Below, piece by piece: positions 1 through 6,647 of a stretch of DNA of 24,850 nucleotides. Origin of the DNA: a virus. The notes under the pieces are model-generated. The model was not told where the DNA came from. It saw only the letters and a list, made by a program, of their open reading frames with translations, and did no database searches. Within the stretch, counting starts at the first letter, position 1. The number at the start of each line of letters is the position of its first letter. The translations under genes and the position numbers were made by a program. The stretch spans positions 1 through 24,850 of IMG/VR virus record IMGVR_UViG_3300005548_000032; one strand, written 5' to 3'.

Positions 1-399
1 CCGGAAGGCTACATCTTCGTCTTCGGTTCCAATCTCGCTGGCTATCACGGCGCTGGTGCCGCCAAGGCTGCACTTGATTACTACGGCGCCAAGATCAAGC
101 ACGGCGTTGGTCTTTACGGCCGCTCGTACGCGATCCCGACCAAGAACGAGTTCATCGAAACTCGCCACATGGAAGAGATCATCAAGTCGGTGTGCGAATT
201 CGTGAAATTCACCCATGACAACCCGAACATGAAGTTCTGGGTCACGCAGGTAGGCTGCGGTCTCGCGGGCCTCAAGATCGAACAGATGGCGCCCTTGTTC
301 TACGAAGCGCACAACTGCTCGTTCCCTGAGGAGTGGAAGGATGTTCTCGAGAACTGCGAACTCGGCGATGACGAAGAAGACGCGCAGGAGGCTGCGTGA
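1..399 (+). CDS. Macro-domain-like phage non-structural protein, 5' end cut by window
   Basis: The reading frame is open from base 1, so the start lies outside; 132 residues are visible. Near the visible N terminus is a glycine-rich loop, FGSNLAGYHGAGAA (visible residues 8-21), followed by GLYGRSYAIPTK and later VGCGLAGL (residues ~83-90), then a PLFYEA...FPEEW ending. This pattern matches a widespread phage family that I recall as the 'A1S_2505 family phage non-structural protein'. The two Gly-rich loops resemble the ADP-ribose-binding loops of macro domains. A role in binding or processing ADP-ribose-type ligands is inference only. The C terminus is acidic (GDDEEDAQEAA). It is translationally coupled to the next gene through a GTGA overlap. 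Only the extreme N terminus seems to be missing, since the first visible residues are already the first conserved block. Confidence 0.75.
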   Translation, partial: PEGYIFVFGSNLAGYHGAGAAKAALDYYGAKIKHGVGLYGRSYAIPTKNEFIETRHMEEIIKSVCEFVKFTHDNPNMKFWVTQVGCGLAGLKIEQMAPLFYEAHNCSFPEEWKDVLENCELGDDEEDAQEAA

Positions 400-719
400 A
401 GATCCTGATCACTGCGTCTGTCGATTACGCTGACGAATTCGACTGCAAGTTCTTCTACATCGTCGACGGTGTTGACGCAGCCACCTGCCAGGCTGACTTC
501 GCTCGAGCGGCGCATGAGTGTGAAGACGAGGAAGTCTACTTCGGGACGAATGAGTTCCTCACGGTGTCTGAATCTGATTTCCTCGGCAACTTCGCGTCGT
601 TCAAATTCACCGAGATCAGCGACGACGAGGCGGAGGTCATCAACCGTCTTATCGGGCCTGCCTTCGGAACTGGTACTGCCTACCTGGATCATCTGCTCGA
701 CCACATGGAGGGCAAATGA
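396..719 (+). CDS. Unknown acidic 107-residue protein
   Basis: I do not recognise a family. The start is GTG, overlapping the upstream TGA as GTGA, with AGGAG at 386-390 as a well-placed ribosome-binding site; this decides the start. The protein begins MKILITASVDYADEFDCKFF and is rich in Asp and Glu, with a C-terminal helix ending LLDHMEGK. The predicted mix of N-terminal strands and acidic helices suggests a small soluble cytoplasmic protein. It ends in an ATGA overlap with the next gene, so the three genes at the left edge form one translationally coupled operon. No catalytic motif is visible. Confidence 0.7.
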   Translation: MKILITASVDYADEFDCKFFYIVDGVDAATCQADFARAAHECEDEEVYFGTNEFLTVSESDFLGNFASFKFTEISDDEAEVINRLIGPAFGTGTAYLDHLLDHMEGK

Positions 720-988
720 GGATCAAGGCACTCGAAAAGAAGGTCGTCGAAGTCGAGATTTCCGAACAGGAACAGCTCGAGATCGTCTTCAAGTACATTC
801 GGGAGCGCTTCAAACTCCCAAGAGGCTCATTCCTCAAGAAGGGTGTGATCACGACCTCTTATGAAGTCGGCGGTGGCTCGCATTCCTGGTTCGAAGAAAA
901 CAAACACGGCAAGCCAACTGAGGATCAGGTCAAGGCCCTCGAGTTGCTCAACATTCTCCGTCCTTGGCCTTATCACGAAACCCTTTAA
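716..988 (+). CDS. Unknown 90-residue charged protein
   Basis: Family not recognised. The ATG overlaps the upstream TGA (ATGA), which supports translational coupling. The N-terminal half is strongly charged (ALEKKVVEVEISEQEQLEIV), followed by a likely helix (FKYIRERFKLP), a segment with VGGGSHSW, and a C-terminal helix (TEDQVKALELLNIL). No signal peptide or membrane segment is present, so it is probably cytoplasmic. It is the last gene of the left-hand coupled group: the next gene starts 11 bases later with its own Shine-Dalgarno site. Confidence 0.65.
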   Translation: MRIKALEKKVVEVEISEQEQLEIVFKYIRERFKLPRGSFLKKGVITTSYEVGGGSHSWFEENKHGKPTEDQVKALELLNILRPWPYHETL

Positions 989-999
989 CTGGAGTTGTC

Positions 1000-1638
1000 A
1001 TGAAGCGCTTCATCCTCCCATTCCTTCTCGCGTTTGCCGTCACATTGGCTGAGGCCAAGGGTGGCAGCGGATACTCCACATCGAGATCGAGTTCGTACTC
1101 GTCATCTCGTTCCTACAGTTCGCCGTCGAGATCAACGCCTTCGTATTCGAGTCCCTCTCGATCGACGCCGTCGTATACGACTTCGAGACAGAACTCGAGT
1201 CCTGCTCCGTCTCGTAGCATGCCGAACAGCACACCTGCGCCTTCGACATCGAGAAGCTGGTTCAGTCGCAGTACCACGACGTCACAACCGAGGGTCGTCT
1301 ACAAGACGGTCTATGCCACGCGGCCGGCGCCTTCGTATTGGGACCATGGCTACTATCGTCCCTACTATCAGCCGATGCCGTATTACGGTTGGGACTACTA
1401 CGGCCAACACCGTTCGAGTTTCTGGACGCCGTTCTTGGTCGGCGGTGGCCTCGGCTACCTGATGTTCCATGATTCGCATGGCAACCAGTTATCACAGGCT
1501 CAGGCTGCCACCGCGGCCCAGAAATGCGAGAAGGTCTCAGACGATTCGTTCCAGGCGTTGTTCGCCGACAACGTGTTCAGTCCCGAGGACTGGACCGCCT
1601 GGGAAAAGATCGTGGCGGATTGCGTTTCCAAGCAATAA
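1000..1638 (+). CDS. Exported Ser-rich protein with tandem SPSRSTPSY repeats
   Basis: Start chosen at ATG 1000 because GGAG lies at 991-994 and the resulting 212-residue protein begins with a clear Sec signal peptide: KR, then a hydrophobic core, with likely cleavage after A17-E18-A19. An upstream in-frame start at 964 would bury the leader and has no ribosome site. The mature protein has a Ser/Arg/Pro/Tyr low-complexity stretch (residues ~25-90) with a tandem 11-residue unit (YSSPSRSTPSY). An aromatic Tyr/Trp/Pro-rich segment follows (YWDHGYYRPYYQPMPYYGW), then a hydrophobic stretch FLVGGGLGYLMF (possible membrane segment) and a C-terminal helical part with two Cys. The function is unknown. 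Export to the periplasm or outer surface is supported by the leader. In a phage such a protein may alter the host envelope or block superinfection, but that is inference. Confidence 0.75.
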   Translation: MKRFILPFLLAFAVTLAEAKGGSGYSTSRSSSYSSSRSYSSPSRSTPSYSSPSRSTPSYTTSRQNSSPAPSRSMPNSTPAPSTSRSWFSRSTTTSQPRVVYKTVYATRPAPSYWDHGYYRPYYQPMPYYGWDYYGQHRSSFWTPFLVGGGLGYLMFHDSHGNQLSQAQAATAAQKCEKVSDDSFQALFADNVFSPEDWTAWEKIVADCVSKQ

Positions 1639-1642
1639 ATGC

Positions 1643-1671
1643 TTGACTTTTGAAAGTGTTTCCAATATAAT
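1643..1671 (+). promoter_or_regulatory. Sigma-70-type promoter, TTGACT-N17-TATAAT
   Basis: The -35 element TTGACT (1643-1648) is one base from consensus, and the -10 element TATAAT (1666-1671) is perfect. The spacer is exactly 17 bases. Transcription would start near 1678, giving a leader of about 33 bases before the ATG at 1711, with GAGGAG at 1698-1703. It lies in the 72-base gap between the two exported-protein genes. It should be recognised by unmodified host RNA polymerase, so the downstream gene or genes could be expressed early or independently of phage regulators. Confidence 0.85.
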
Positions 1672-1710
1672 GGTGGTGCAAGACCAACCCATCAAACGAG
1701 GAGTTCGTTC

Positions 1711-2082
1711 ATGAAACGCTTTGCACTCATCGCGGCACTCAGCCTGGCTTCCATGGCCCACGCCGACACGCTCACGATCTACCATCCGGGCCTCACCGAA
1801 ACCATCGGTGGCACGTTCCAGCAGCTGAACATCAACGGTTCCCACTACGGGAACAAGAACGGCGGCGGTGTCGAAATGGACGTCACGTCCTACGGAACCG
1901 AAGCCTCCTTCGCGCCGTCGTTCATCGGCAGGGCTGCCAAGGGTGGCGACCTGACGGAAGGCATCTGGGCAGTTTCGCTCAATGCCGACGACAGCAACCA
2001 CTACTTCCAGTACAACTGCGACTCGATGTTCCATTTCGCACCGAACAACGAGAGCTGGCTGGATCTCTACTGCTCCAACTGA
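1711..2082 (+). CDS. Small exported protein with signal peptide and two cysteines
   Basis: The 123-residue protein begins MKRFALIAALSLASMAHA, a clear Sec leader with cleavage expected after AHA (residue 18). The Shine-Dalgarno GAGGAG at 1698-1703 is strong and correctly spaced (7 bases). The mature part of about 105 residues is predicted to be mostly strand, with Gly- and Asn-rich loops. Its only two Cys, at 103 and 121, lie near the C terminus and could form a disulphide in the periplasm. No family is recognised. It is driven by its own sigma-70 promoter and shares its first four residues (MKRF) with the exported protein upstream. High expression by host polymerase plus export suggests a host-envelope function such as exclusion of competing phages or envelope stress control; this is inference. 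Confidence 0.8.
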   Translation: MKRFALIAALSLASMAHADTLTIYHPGLTETIGGTFQQLNINGSHYGNKNGGGVEMDVTSYGTEASFAPSFIGRAAKGGDLTEGIWAVSLNADDSNHYFQYNCDSMFHFAPNNESWLDLYCSN

Positions 2083-2089
2083 GGCCTCC

Positions 2090-2473
2090 ATGATCGTCGA
2101 CAGCGACGCAATCACGCAACACCTGAACAAATCGGGTGTTGCGTCAGAGTATCCCGTGATCGTCATCAGCAACACGCCTGTTGATGGCATCCGGGTATCC
2201 TACGGGATGCAGAACGAGTGCTACATTCGCCAAATGCATCTCGAGCAGGGGAAGCAACCGATCCCCACGAGCGCCAGAGATCCGTGGCGCGGCACGCCAT
2301 GCGAGGCGAAGGATGAAAGCGGCGAGTGGAAGCCGGCTCGATTCATTGCCCTGGACCTTGTTGGCGGCGAACCGCTGATCCAATTTGACAAGCGCATGCC
2401 GTGGTTCTCAACCTGGAACAGCGTCCGCGGAATTGACAAGGACGCTCTCATGAAGTACTACTTCCCGTCATGA
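2090..2473 (+). CDS. Unknown 127-residue protein
   Basis: The start is placed at ATG 2090 with GAGG at 2081-2084. A longer in-frame start at 1982 would lie deep inside the upstream gene and is not credible. The protein begins MIVDSDAITQHLNKSG. The central part contains a DPWRGTPCEAKDESGEW stretch followed by KPARFIALDLVGGEPLIQFD, which looks like a small beta-barrel (alternating hydrophobics around a W-x-P-A-R turn). The C terminus is helical (GIDKDALMKYYFPS). No signal peptide is present. It lies 7 bases after the exported-protein gene and overlaps the following small gene by ATGA, so it is probably transcribed from the same sigma-70 promoter. The function is unknown. Confidence 0.7.
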   Translation: MIVDSDAITQHLNKSGVASEYPVIVISNTPVDGIRVSYGMQNECYIRQMHLEQGKQPIPTSARDPWRGTPCEAKDESGEWKPARFIALDLVGGEPLIQFDKRMPWFSTWNSVRGIDKDALMKYYFPS

Positions 2474-2595
2474 CTCTGCTCAAGAACATCTGGTGTAGGA
2501 TCGCCCACGACTCCTTCCACCGCGTCACCTGGATCTACAGGGACTGCTTGCATGAGTATCACTGTGACAAGTGCAAGCGGACCTTCTACTCTTAA
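2470..2595 (+). CDS. 41-residue CxxC small protein, zinc-knuckle-like
   Basis: A 41-codon frame starts at ATG 2470, overlapping the upstream TGA as ATGA, and ends with TAA at 2593-2595. The product starts MTLLKNIWCRIAHDSFHRV and ends HEYHCDKCKRTFYS. The C-terminal C-x-x-C with a preceding His-Glu-Tyr-His looks like half of a zinc ribbon. Cys9 and Cys26, or the histidines, could complete the site. The coupled overlap, the absence of internal stops and the conserved-looking CDKCKRTFYS ending support a real gene, although it is short. The function is unknown. Such knuckles in phage proteins often mediate nucleic-acid or protein binding. Confidence 0.6.
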   Translation: MTLLKNIWCRIAHDSFHRVTWIYRDCLHEYHCDKCKRTFYS

Positions 2596-2617
2596 TCGCT
2601 AGCACGATCTGAGCCGG

Positions 2618-2625
2618 TAAATACT
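2618..2625 (+). promoter_or_regulatory. Putative T4-like late promoter (TAAATACT)
   Basis: TAAATACT matches the 3' part of the T4 late consensus TATAAATACT (recognised by the sigma factor gp55 with the sliding clamp), lacking the first two bases. By analogy with T4 spacing, transcription would start near 2629-2630. It lies in the 55-base gap between the small-gene region and the first tail gene. The same 7-mer TAAATAC recurs in gaps at 6616 and 16882. No gp55 homologue is in the window, so polymerase specificity is inferred. Confidence 0.5.
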
Positions 2626-2649
2626 CAAGTCGCAATGGCTTGAGTATTT
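2619..2649. repeat. Perfect 11-bp inverted repeat covering the tail-gene ribosome site
   Basis: The left arm AAATACTCAAG (2619-2629) and right arm CTTGAGTATTT (2639-2649) are perfect complements around a 9-base loop. The right arm ends one base before the ATG at 2651 and contains the only weak Shine-Dalgarno candidate (GAG, 2642-2644). In an mRNA reading through from upstream, the start region would be hidden in the stem. The late-promoter-like TAAATAC overlaps the left arm, so mRNA started there would lack that arm. No U-tract follows, so it is not a standard terminator. Confidence 0.75.
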
Positions 2650-2650
2650 G

Positions 2651-4753
2651 ATGACGGCAGGTTACAGGGACTCCGTCCTTGCCCTCGGTCCCCGGGCATT
2701 CTACACGTTCGATAACGACACCGCGTTTGATCCGGTGTCCAGAGAACTGATCTCTCCTTTCGTGACCGATGATTCTGGCAACGGAAACACGGGCGAAATC
2801 CACTTGGTTGACGATCAAGGAGGCGGACAGTCCTTCGGTTACGCTGCTGGAATGATTTCACTGATCCAGCGTGAGCAGTATCCTCAAACTTCATTCTGCT
2901 TCGGCTGGCGTGGATTCAATCCGTGGGGCAACCTGGATCAGGTTCACTTCCCATACGCCGCGTATCCGAAAGCGTTCATCACTCTCCCATCTACGATTGC
3001 GAAGTTCGAGAAGAATGACGGCTCCAAGCAACCAGGGTCGTTCACCTTGCTGTTCCACCTGCAAAAAGACAAGCGTGAATCTGAAGCTGGTGGCCTGCGG
3101 ACCTACTTCCCACCTGGAGCAGATACGATCTTCCGACCGATTTTCGCGTGGGAGGGCATTCTGTACCTGCATTACATCGAGGCTGAGTTCGCCAACACCT
3201 TCCGCCACCTCTGTGTAACATTCGCACCTGGCACGGGCATCTTCGACAAGTGGGTCAGTCTGGGTGGTTCAAACAAGAATCCAGGAGGCGACTCTGCTGC
3301 AATCGACGCCAACATGCCTAATACGCAAGGCGACTACGAGTGGAACGGGCCTATCAACTATACCAAAGATGCCAAGATGATAGCCATCACTTGGAAGGCA
3401 GACAATACCGGTAAGAAGGGACAGTTCTCCGTGTTTGTCGATGGTGAGATGATGTTTTCTCACAAAGTGGAGAATGCTCTATCCTCCCAGATCTTGCACA
3501 ACATCAAGAACGCCAAATTCTACATCGGCGGATTCCCTTACACGTACACACAGAACGACATTCCATACGTCGCCAACCTGGAGACGCCGACGTCGCGTGT
3601 CAGCACGTACGGAACCTTGAATGCTCCGCTTGAATTCCCAGACAGAGCAACCACCCCTCAATACATCGATCAGTTGGCGATCTTTGATTACGCATTGAAC
3701 AAGCCACAGATCTACTACCTGTGGATGAAGACTCGTACCTACAGAGATTCTGTACTTCGCCTCGAACCAATCGTCTATCTCCCGATGGACGAACCTTCTA
3801 GCGCGGTTGACATCAAGCGCTACACGGATCCGAATACAACAGATCCTGATGTTGCATTTTGGAACTGGGACCTGTCGGGTTCAGCCCAAGCTGGATTCGA
3901 GGGACCAGCCAACATCCAACACGCAGGAGCCGTCAAGTTCTTCGGCGGTGCATTGATTGCACCTTCTTCGTCTGCTCTTTCGACTCGTGACTTCACGATC
4001 GAGACCTGGATCAAACTCGATTCAACCACGACTGATAGAGGTGTTGTGTTCGCATGGTCTGCTGTCGACTATCCGTACTACGGAGGCGCGACACTGCAGG
4101 TGAACTGGCGTCAGGATGTCCCGCTGGTTGGGGCACTGCAATTCAACATCGATGCCACGACCTACATTTGCACCAGGATCGGAACTTCAGTCACGGATGG
4201 CAACTGGCATCATGTCGTCTTGATTAGGAAGAAGAATTCGCTGGAGATGTGGGTGGATGGACAGAAGCAGGGAGCCCTCTACAACATCACGATCAACAAC
4301 TCCACGGCCAAGACCTACTCCCAGATGCATTTGGGCAACCAAGCTGATGGATTGATTCCGTTCCAGGGATACCTCTCCAACTTCGCACTCTATGCGTATG
4401 CACTGTCGGGAGCCCAGGTTAAATATCACTACTACTACAACGTGAAGTATAGGATCAGAGGCAACACCGTGGAATCGGGTTCTGCGGAACCTTCAGATGT
4501 CAGGCTCCTGAATCACACAGACGGAGAGTTGGTAGACAGAATCATCACAGATCCACTGGTGGCTGATTTCGAGTTCAATCCAACCGTTTCTACACAGTAT
4601 GATGTCTTTGCTATCGATCCAGATTTCCCGACACCTCATGCAAGAGCATTCGGGCCTCTGATTCCAACCACGTATCCAGACACGCTTCCATACAGACGGT
4701 TCCTGGACAGCGGATACTTCAATCCAGGCTCCGACGGCCAAGGTAACAACTGA
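2651..4753 (+). CDS. LamG-domain tail fibre/virion surface protein A1
   Basis: A 700-residue protein made of two consecutive concanavalin A-like modules and a C-terminal beta-sandwich. Module 1 (residues ~1-360) opens with YRDSVLALGPRAFYTFDND. Module 2 (~361-595) opens with YRDSVLRLEPIVYLPMDEP and has the LamG core signatures DFTIETWIKLDS (~447) and GNWHHVVLIRKK...WVDG (~517-540). The end (~598-700) resembles the small carboxypeptidase-regulatory/Rhs-type sandwich frequent at phage fibre tips (VRLLNHTDGELVDRI...YDVFAIDPD). The family binds glycans or forms trimeric fibre sections, so a receptor-binding or tail-surface role is inferred. ATG 2651 is preferred over an adjacent TTG at 2648; ribosome binding is weak and lies in a hairpin. 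It overlaps the next gene by one base (TGATG), and that gene is a paralogue. Confidence 0.8.
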   Translation: MTAGYRDSVLALGPRAFYTFDNDTAFDPVSRELISPFVTDDSGNGNTGEIHLVDDQGGGQSFGYAAGMISLIQREQYPQTSFCFGWRGFNPWGNLDQVHFPYAAYPKAFITLPSTIAKFEKNDGSKQPGSFTLLFHLQKDKRESEAGGLRTYFPPGADTIFRPIFAWEGILYLHYIEAEFANTFRHLCVTFAPGTGIFDKWVSLGGSNKNPGGDSAAIDANMPNTQGDYEWNGPINYTKDAKMIAITWKADNTGKKGQFSVFVDGEMMFSHKVENALSSQILHNIKNAKFYIGGFPYTYTQNDIPYVANLETPTSRVSTYGTLNAPLEFPDRATTPQYIDQLAIFDYALNKPQIYYLWMKTRTYRDSVLRLEPIVYLPMDEPSSAVDIKRYTDPNTTDPDVAFWNWDLSGSAQAGFEGPANIQHAGAVKFFGGALIAPSSSALSTRDFTIETWIKLDSTTTDRGVVFAWSAVDYPYYGGATLQVNWRQDVPLVGALQFNIDATTYICTRIGTSVTDGNWHHVVLIRKKNSLEMWVDGQKQGALYNITINNSTAKTYSQMHLGNQADGLIPFQGYLSNFALYAYALSGAQVKYHYYYNVKYRIRGNTVESGSAEPSDVRLLNHTDGELVDRIITDPLVADFEFNPTVSTQYDVFAIDPDFPTPHARAFGPLIPTTYPDTLPYRRFLDSGYFNPGSDGQGNN

Positions 4754-6612
4754 TGAGTGCATACAAGAACGCGATCATGAATCTCAAGCCGAAGTGTTTC
4801 ATCACCTTCGACGGAGATGCATTCGATCCATTCTCCGGAGTCTTGACTGGTTCACCTCCGGTGCTGATTGATGAATCAGGCCACGCCAACGTCGGAGTCA
4901 TGCAGGGAGATGTGCTTGGCTACTCGATGGGCCAGACCTCTCTGGTTGAGATTGAATTGGGTGGCGTCTATTCATGCATTTTCGGGCAAGCAGGATTCTT
5001 CAATCTTGGTGACCCGTTCCCGAAGGCCTACGTTGAAATTCCAAACAGTTCAGATTTCAATTTCAACAACTTCGGTTCGTTCACGGTTTCGATGTTCGTG
5101 GAGAAGACTGCGACTGAAGCTGTCTTCCGTGCACACCCTGAACTAGGATGGCCGCTATCTGGAAATAACAACACAGCTCTGTTCCGCCCAATCATTTCAA
5201 AGGGCCCTGCTCTGATCATGGGGTTCATTGACAACATCCCCGTCAATGGATCGAACGACCAGCGCATCAGGGTCATTGATCCGAATGGCACGCAGACTGA
5301 TGTCACGATGCCTGTGACTTATGCTCCGTTCTTGAACGATCAGAAGCACCTGGTCTATGTCTGGAACGTCATCCAGACGGCCCCGAACATCTACAAGGCA
5401 ACGTCGACTCTGTACATCAACAGCGTTCGCGCGTTCCAGAACACTTACAACTACACCTTCACATACCCAAACACTGCAACACCTGCTTCTTGGTTCATTG
5501 CCGGCGCTCCGACGACTCCAATCTCTGGTGACCCGCTCTACAACTTCTCGGATCGATGCACCGCGCCAACTCTGTTTGACCAGATCGCGATCTTTGATTA
5601 CGGTCTGACAGAATTGCAGGTCGCGTCGTTGTTCAAGAAGACGCGACCGTATGATCGCGTGGTGGCGGCTCGTGTTCCGCAAGCATACTTCCCGATGGAA
5701 GACGCAGAAATCGCGGGCAACTATACAGTCATCAATCAAGGCCTTGGCAACACCGGAAACGGAACACTCTACGGTGGTTCGTCTCTGGTCCATCGACGAG
5801 TCACGGGTCCGAAGATTCCTGCTGCCTTTGCCACCTTCTTCACTAACGGCGGCATGGGTGAACTCTGCGCCAATCCAGCGGCGGCGCAGTTCCCAATCTT
5901 CACGGCGGACTTCACGGTTGACTGTTGGATCAATTGCGGTACAGGCGACAGAGGCGTCGTATTCGCGCTCCCGCAGAATGACAACTACCCGTTCGACGGA
6001 CCAGTCCTCCAGATGAACTGGGCCAATGACCAAGCGACTCCAGGCGCATTCCAATTCAATATCAGGCAGGACCTGGGCATCAGTACACCGCCGGGATACA
6101 CATGGAATGATGGCCTCTGGCATCATGTCGCATGCATCAGGCGCGGAACGTTTTTGGAACTCTGGGTCGATGGTTTGATGCAGGCACAGTCTGGAACAGT
6201 TGCTGTGACACAGACGGCCAACACCGGATTTGCTCGCTCCATGTACATCATGGGTATGCTCCCAGAGAAGTTGCACCTGACGGGATCTATCTCCAAAGTG
6301 GCTGTTCAGTATTCGGCCCTCCAGCCATACGAGATCCAGATGCGCTACACTTATTCGATGGCGTACCGTCTCTTTGGTGGTGTGACCCTGCAGACAAATC
6401 CTGTTGCTGCGAACATCAGAGTCTATCGTCACTTCGATGGATCCTTGGTGACTACCGGAGTTTCCGATCCAGTTACGGGCAAGTTCGAAATCGATGTCCC
6501 GAATTACGACAAATACGATCTGATGTTCCTTTCTGGCTCGGATCCAACTGTGAGATACAGGGCATACGGTCCGATGGTTCCAGGCGCCTACCCTGACACG
6601 GCCCTCAACTGA
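4753..6612 (+). CDS. LamG-domain tail fibre/virion surface protein A2 (paralogue)
   Basis: A 619-residue protein collinear with its upstream neighbour. It opens YKNAIMNLKPKCFITFDGD, compared with YRDSVLALGPRAFYTFDND. The first module ends with QIAIFDYGL, compared with QLAIFDYAL. A second LamG module starts near residue 294, with core DFTVDCWINCGTGDRGVVFAL (~386) and GLWHHVACIRRG...LWVDG (~453-474). The C-terminal sandwich (~537-619) has IRVYRHFDGSLVTTGVSDP and ends RYRAYGPMVPGAYPD, matching ARAFGPLIPTTYPD in the neighbour. The second copy is shorter, mainly in module 1. Tandem gene duplication followed by divergence is the simplest explanation, and the pair may form a heteromeric fibre or alternative receptor binders. 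The start overlaps the upstream stop as TGATG. Confidence 0.8.
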   Translation: MSAYKNAIMNLKPKCFITFDGDAFDPFSGVLTGSPPVLIDESGHANVGVMQGDVLGYSMGQTSLVEIELGGVYSCIFGQAGFFNLGDPFPKAYVEIPNSSDFNFNNFGSFTVSMFVEKTATEAVFRAHPELGWPLSGNNNTALFRPIISKGPALIMGFIDNIPVNGSNDQRIRVIDPNGTQTDVTMPVTYAPFLNDQKHLVYVWNVIQTAPNIYKATSTLYINSVRAFQNTYNYTFTYPNTATPASWFIAGAPTTPISGDPLYNFSDRCTAPTLFDQIAIFDYGLTELQVASLFKKTRPYDRVVAARVPQAYFPMEDAEIAGNYTVINQGLGNTGNGTLYGGSSLVHRRVTGPKIPAAFATFFTNGGMGELCANPAAAQFPIFTADFTVDCWINCGTGDRGVVFALPQNDNYPFDGPVLQMNWANDQATPGAFQFNIRQDLGISTPPGYTWNDGLWHHVACIRRGTFLELWVDGLMQAQSGTVAVTQTANTGFARSMYIMGMLPEKLHLTGSISKVAVQYSALQPYEIQMRYTYSMAYRLFGGVTLQTNPVAANIRVYRHFDGSLVTTGVSDPVTGKFEIDVPNYDKYDLMFLSGSDPTVRYRAYGPMVPGAYPDTALN

Positions 6613-6615
6613 CTC

Positions 6616-6622
6616 TAAATAC
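6616..6622 (+). promoter_or_regulatory. Putative T4-like late promoter (TAAATAC)
   Basis: TAAATAC lies in the 35-base gap before the gene starting at 6648. By T4 spacing the transcript would start near 6627, leaving about 21 bases of leader with GAGAAG at 6637-6642 as ribosome site. Unlike the other sites, no inverted repeat reaching the start codon was found here. Confidence 0.45.
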
Positions 6623-6647
6623 AACCTGATCTAACTGAGAAGAAATC

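Noticed and set aside
964-999. Upstream start for the Ser-rich exported protein
   Set aside because: It overlaps the previous gene, lacks a ribosome site, and would place residues ahead of a well-formed signal peptide.
1537-2190. Minus-strand open frame of 217 codons across the promoter and exported-protein gene
   Set aside because: It would span the sigma-70 promoter and two well-supported plus-strand genes; no domain is visible.
2619-2649. The 11-bp inverted repeat as a Rho-independent terminator
   Set aside because: The stem is AT-rich and is followed by GATG with no U-tract. It fits ribosome-site occlusion better.
5197-6624. Long minus-strand open frame of 475 codons opposite the second LamG gene
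   Set aside because: It is antisense to a clearly homologous plus-strand gene, shows no recognisable domain, and has composition expected from reverse-reading biased codons.
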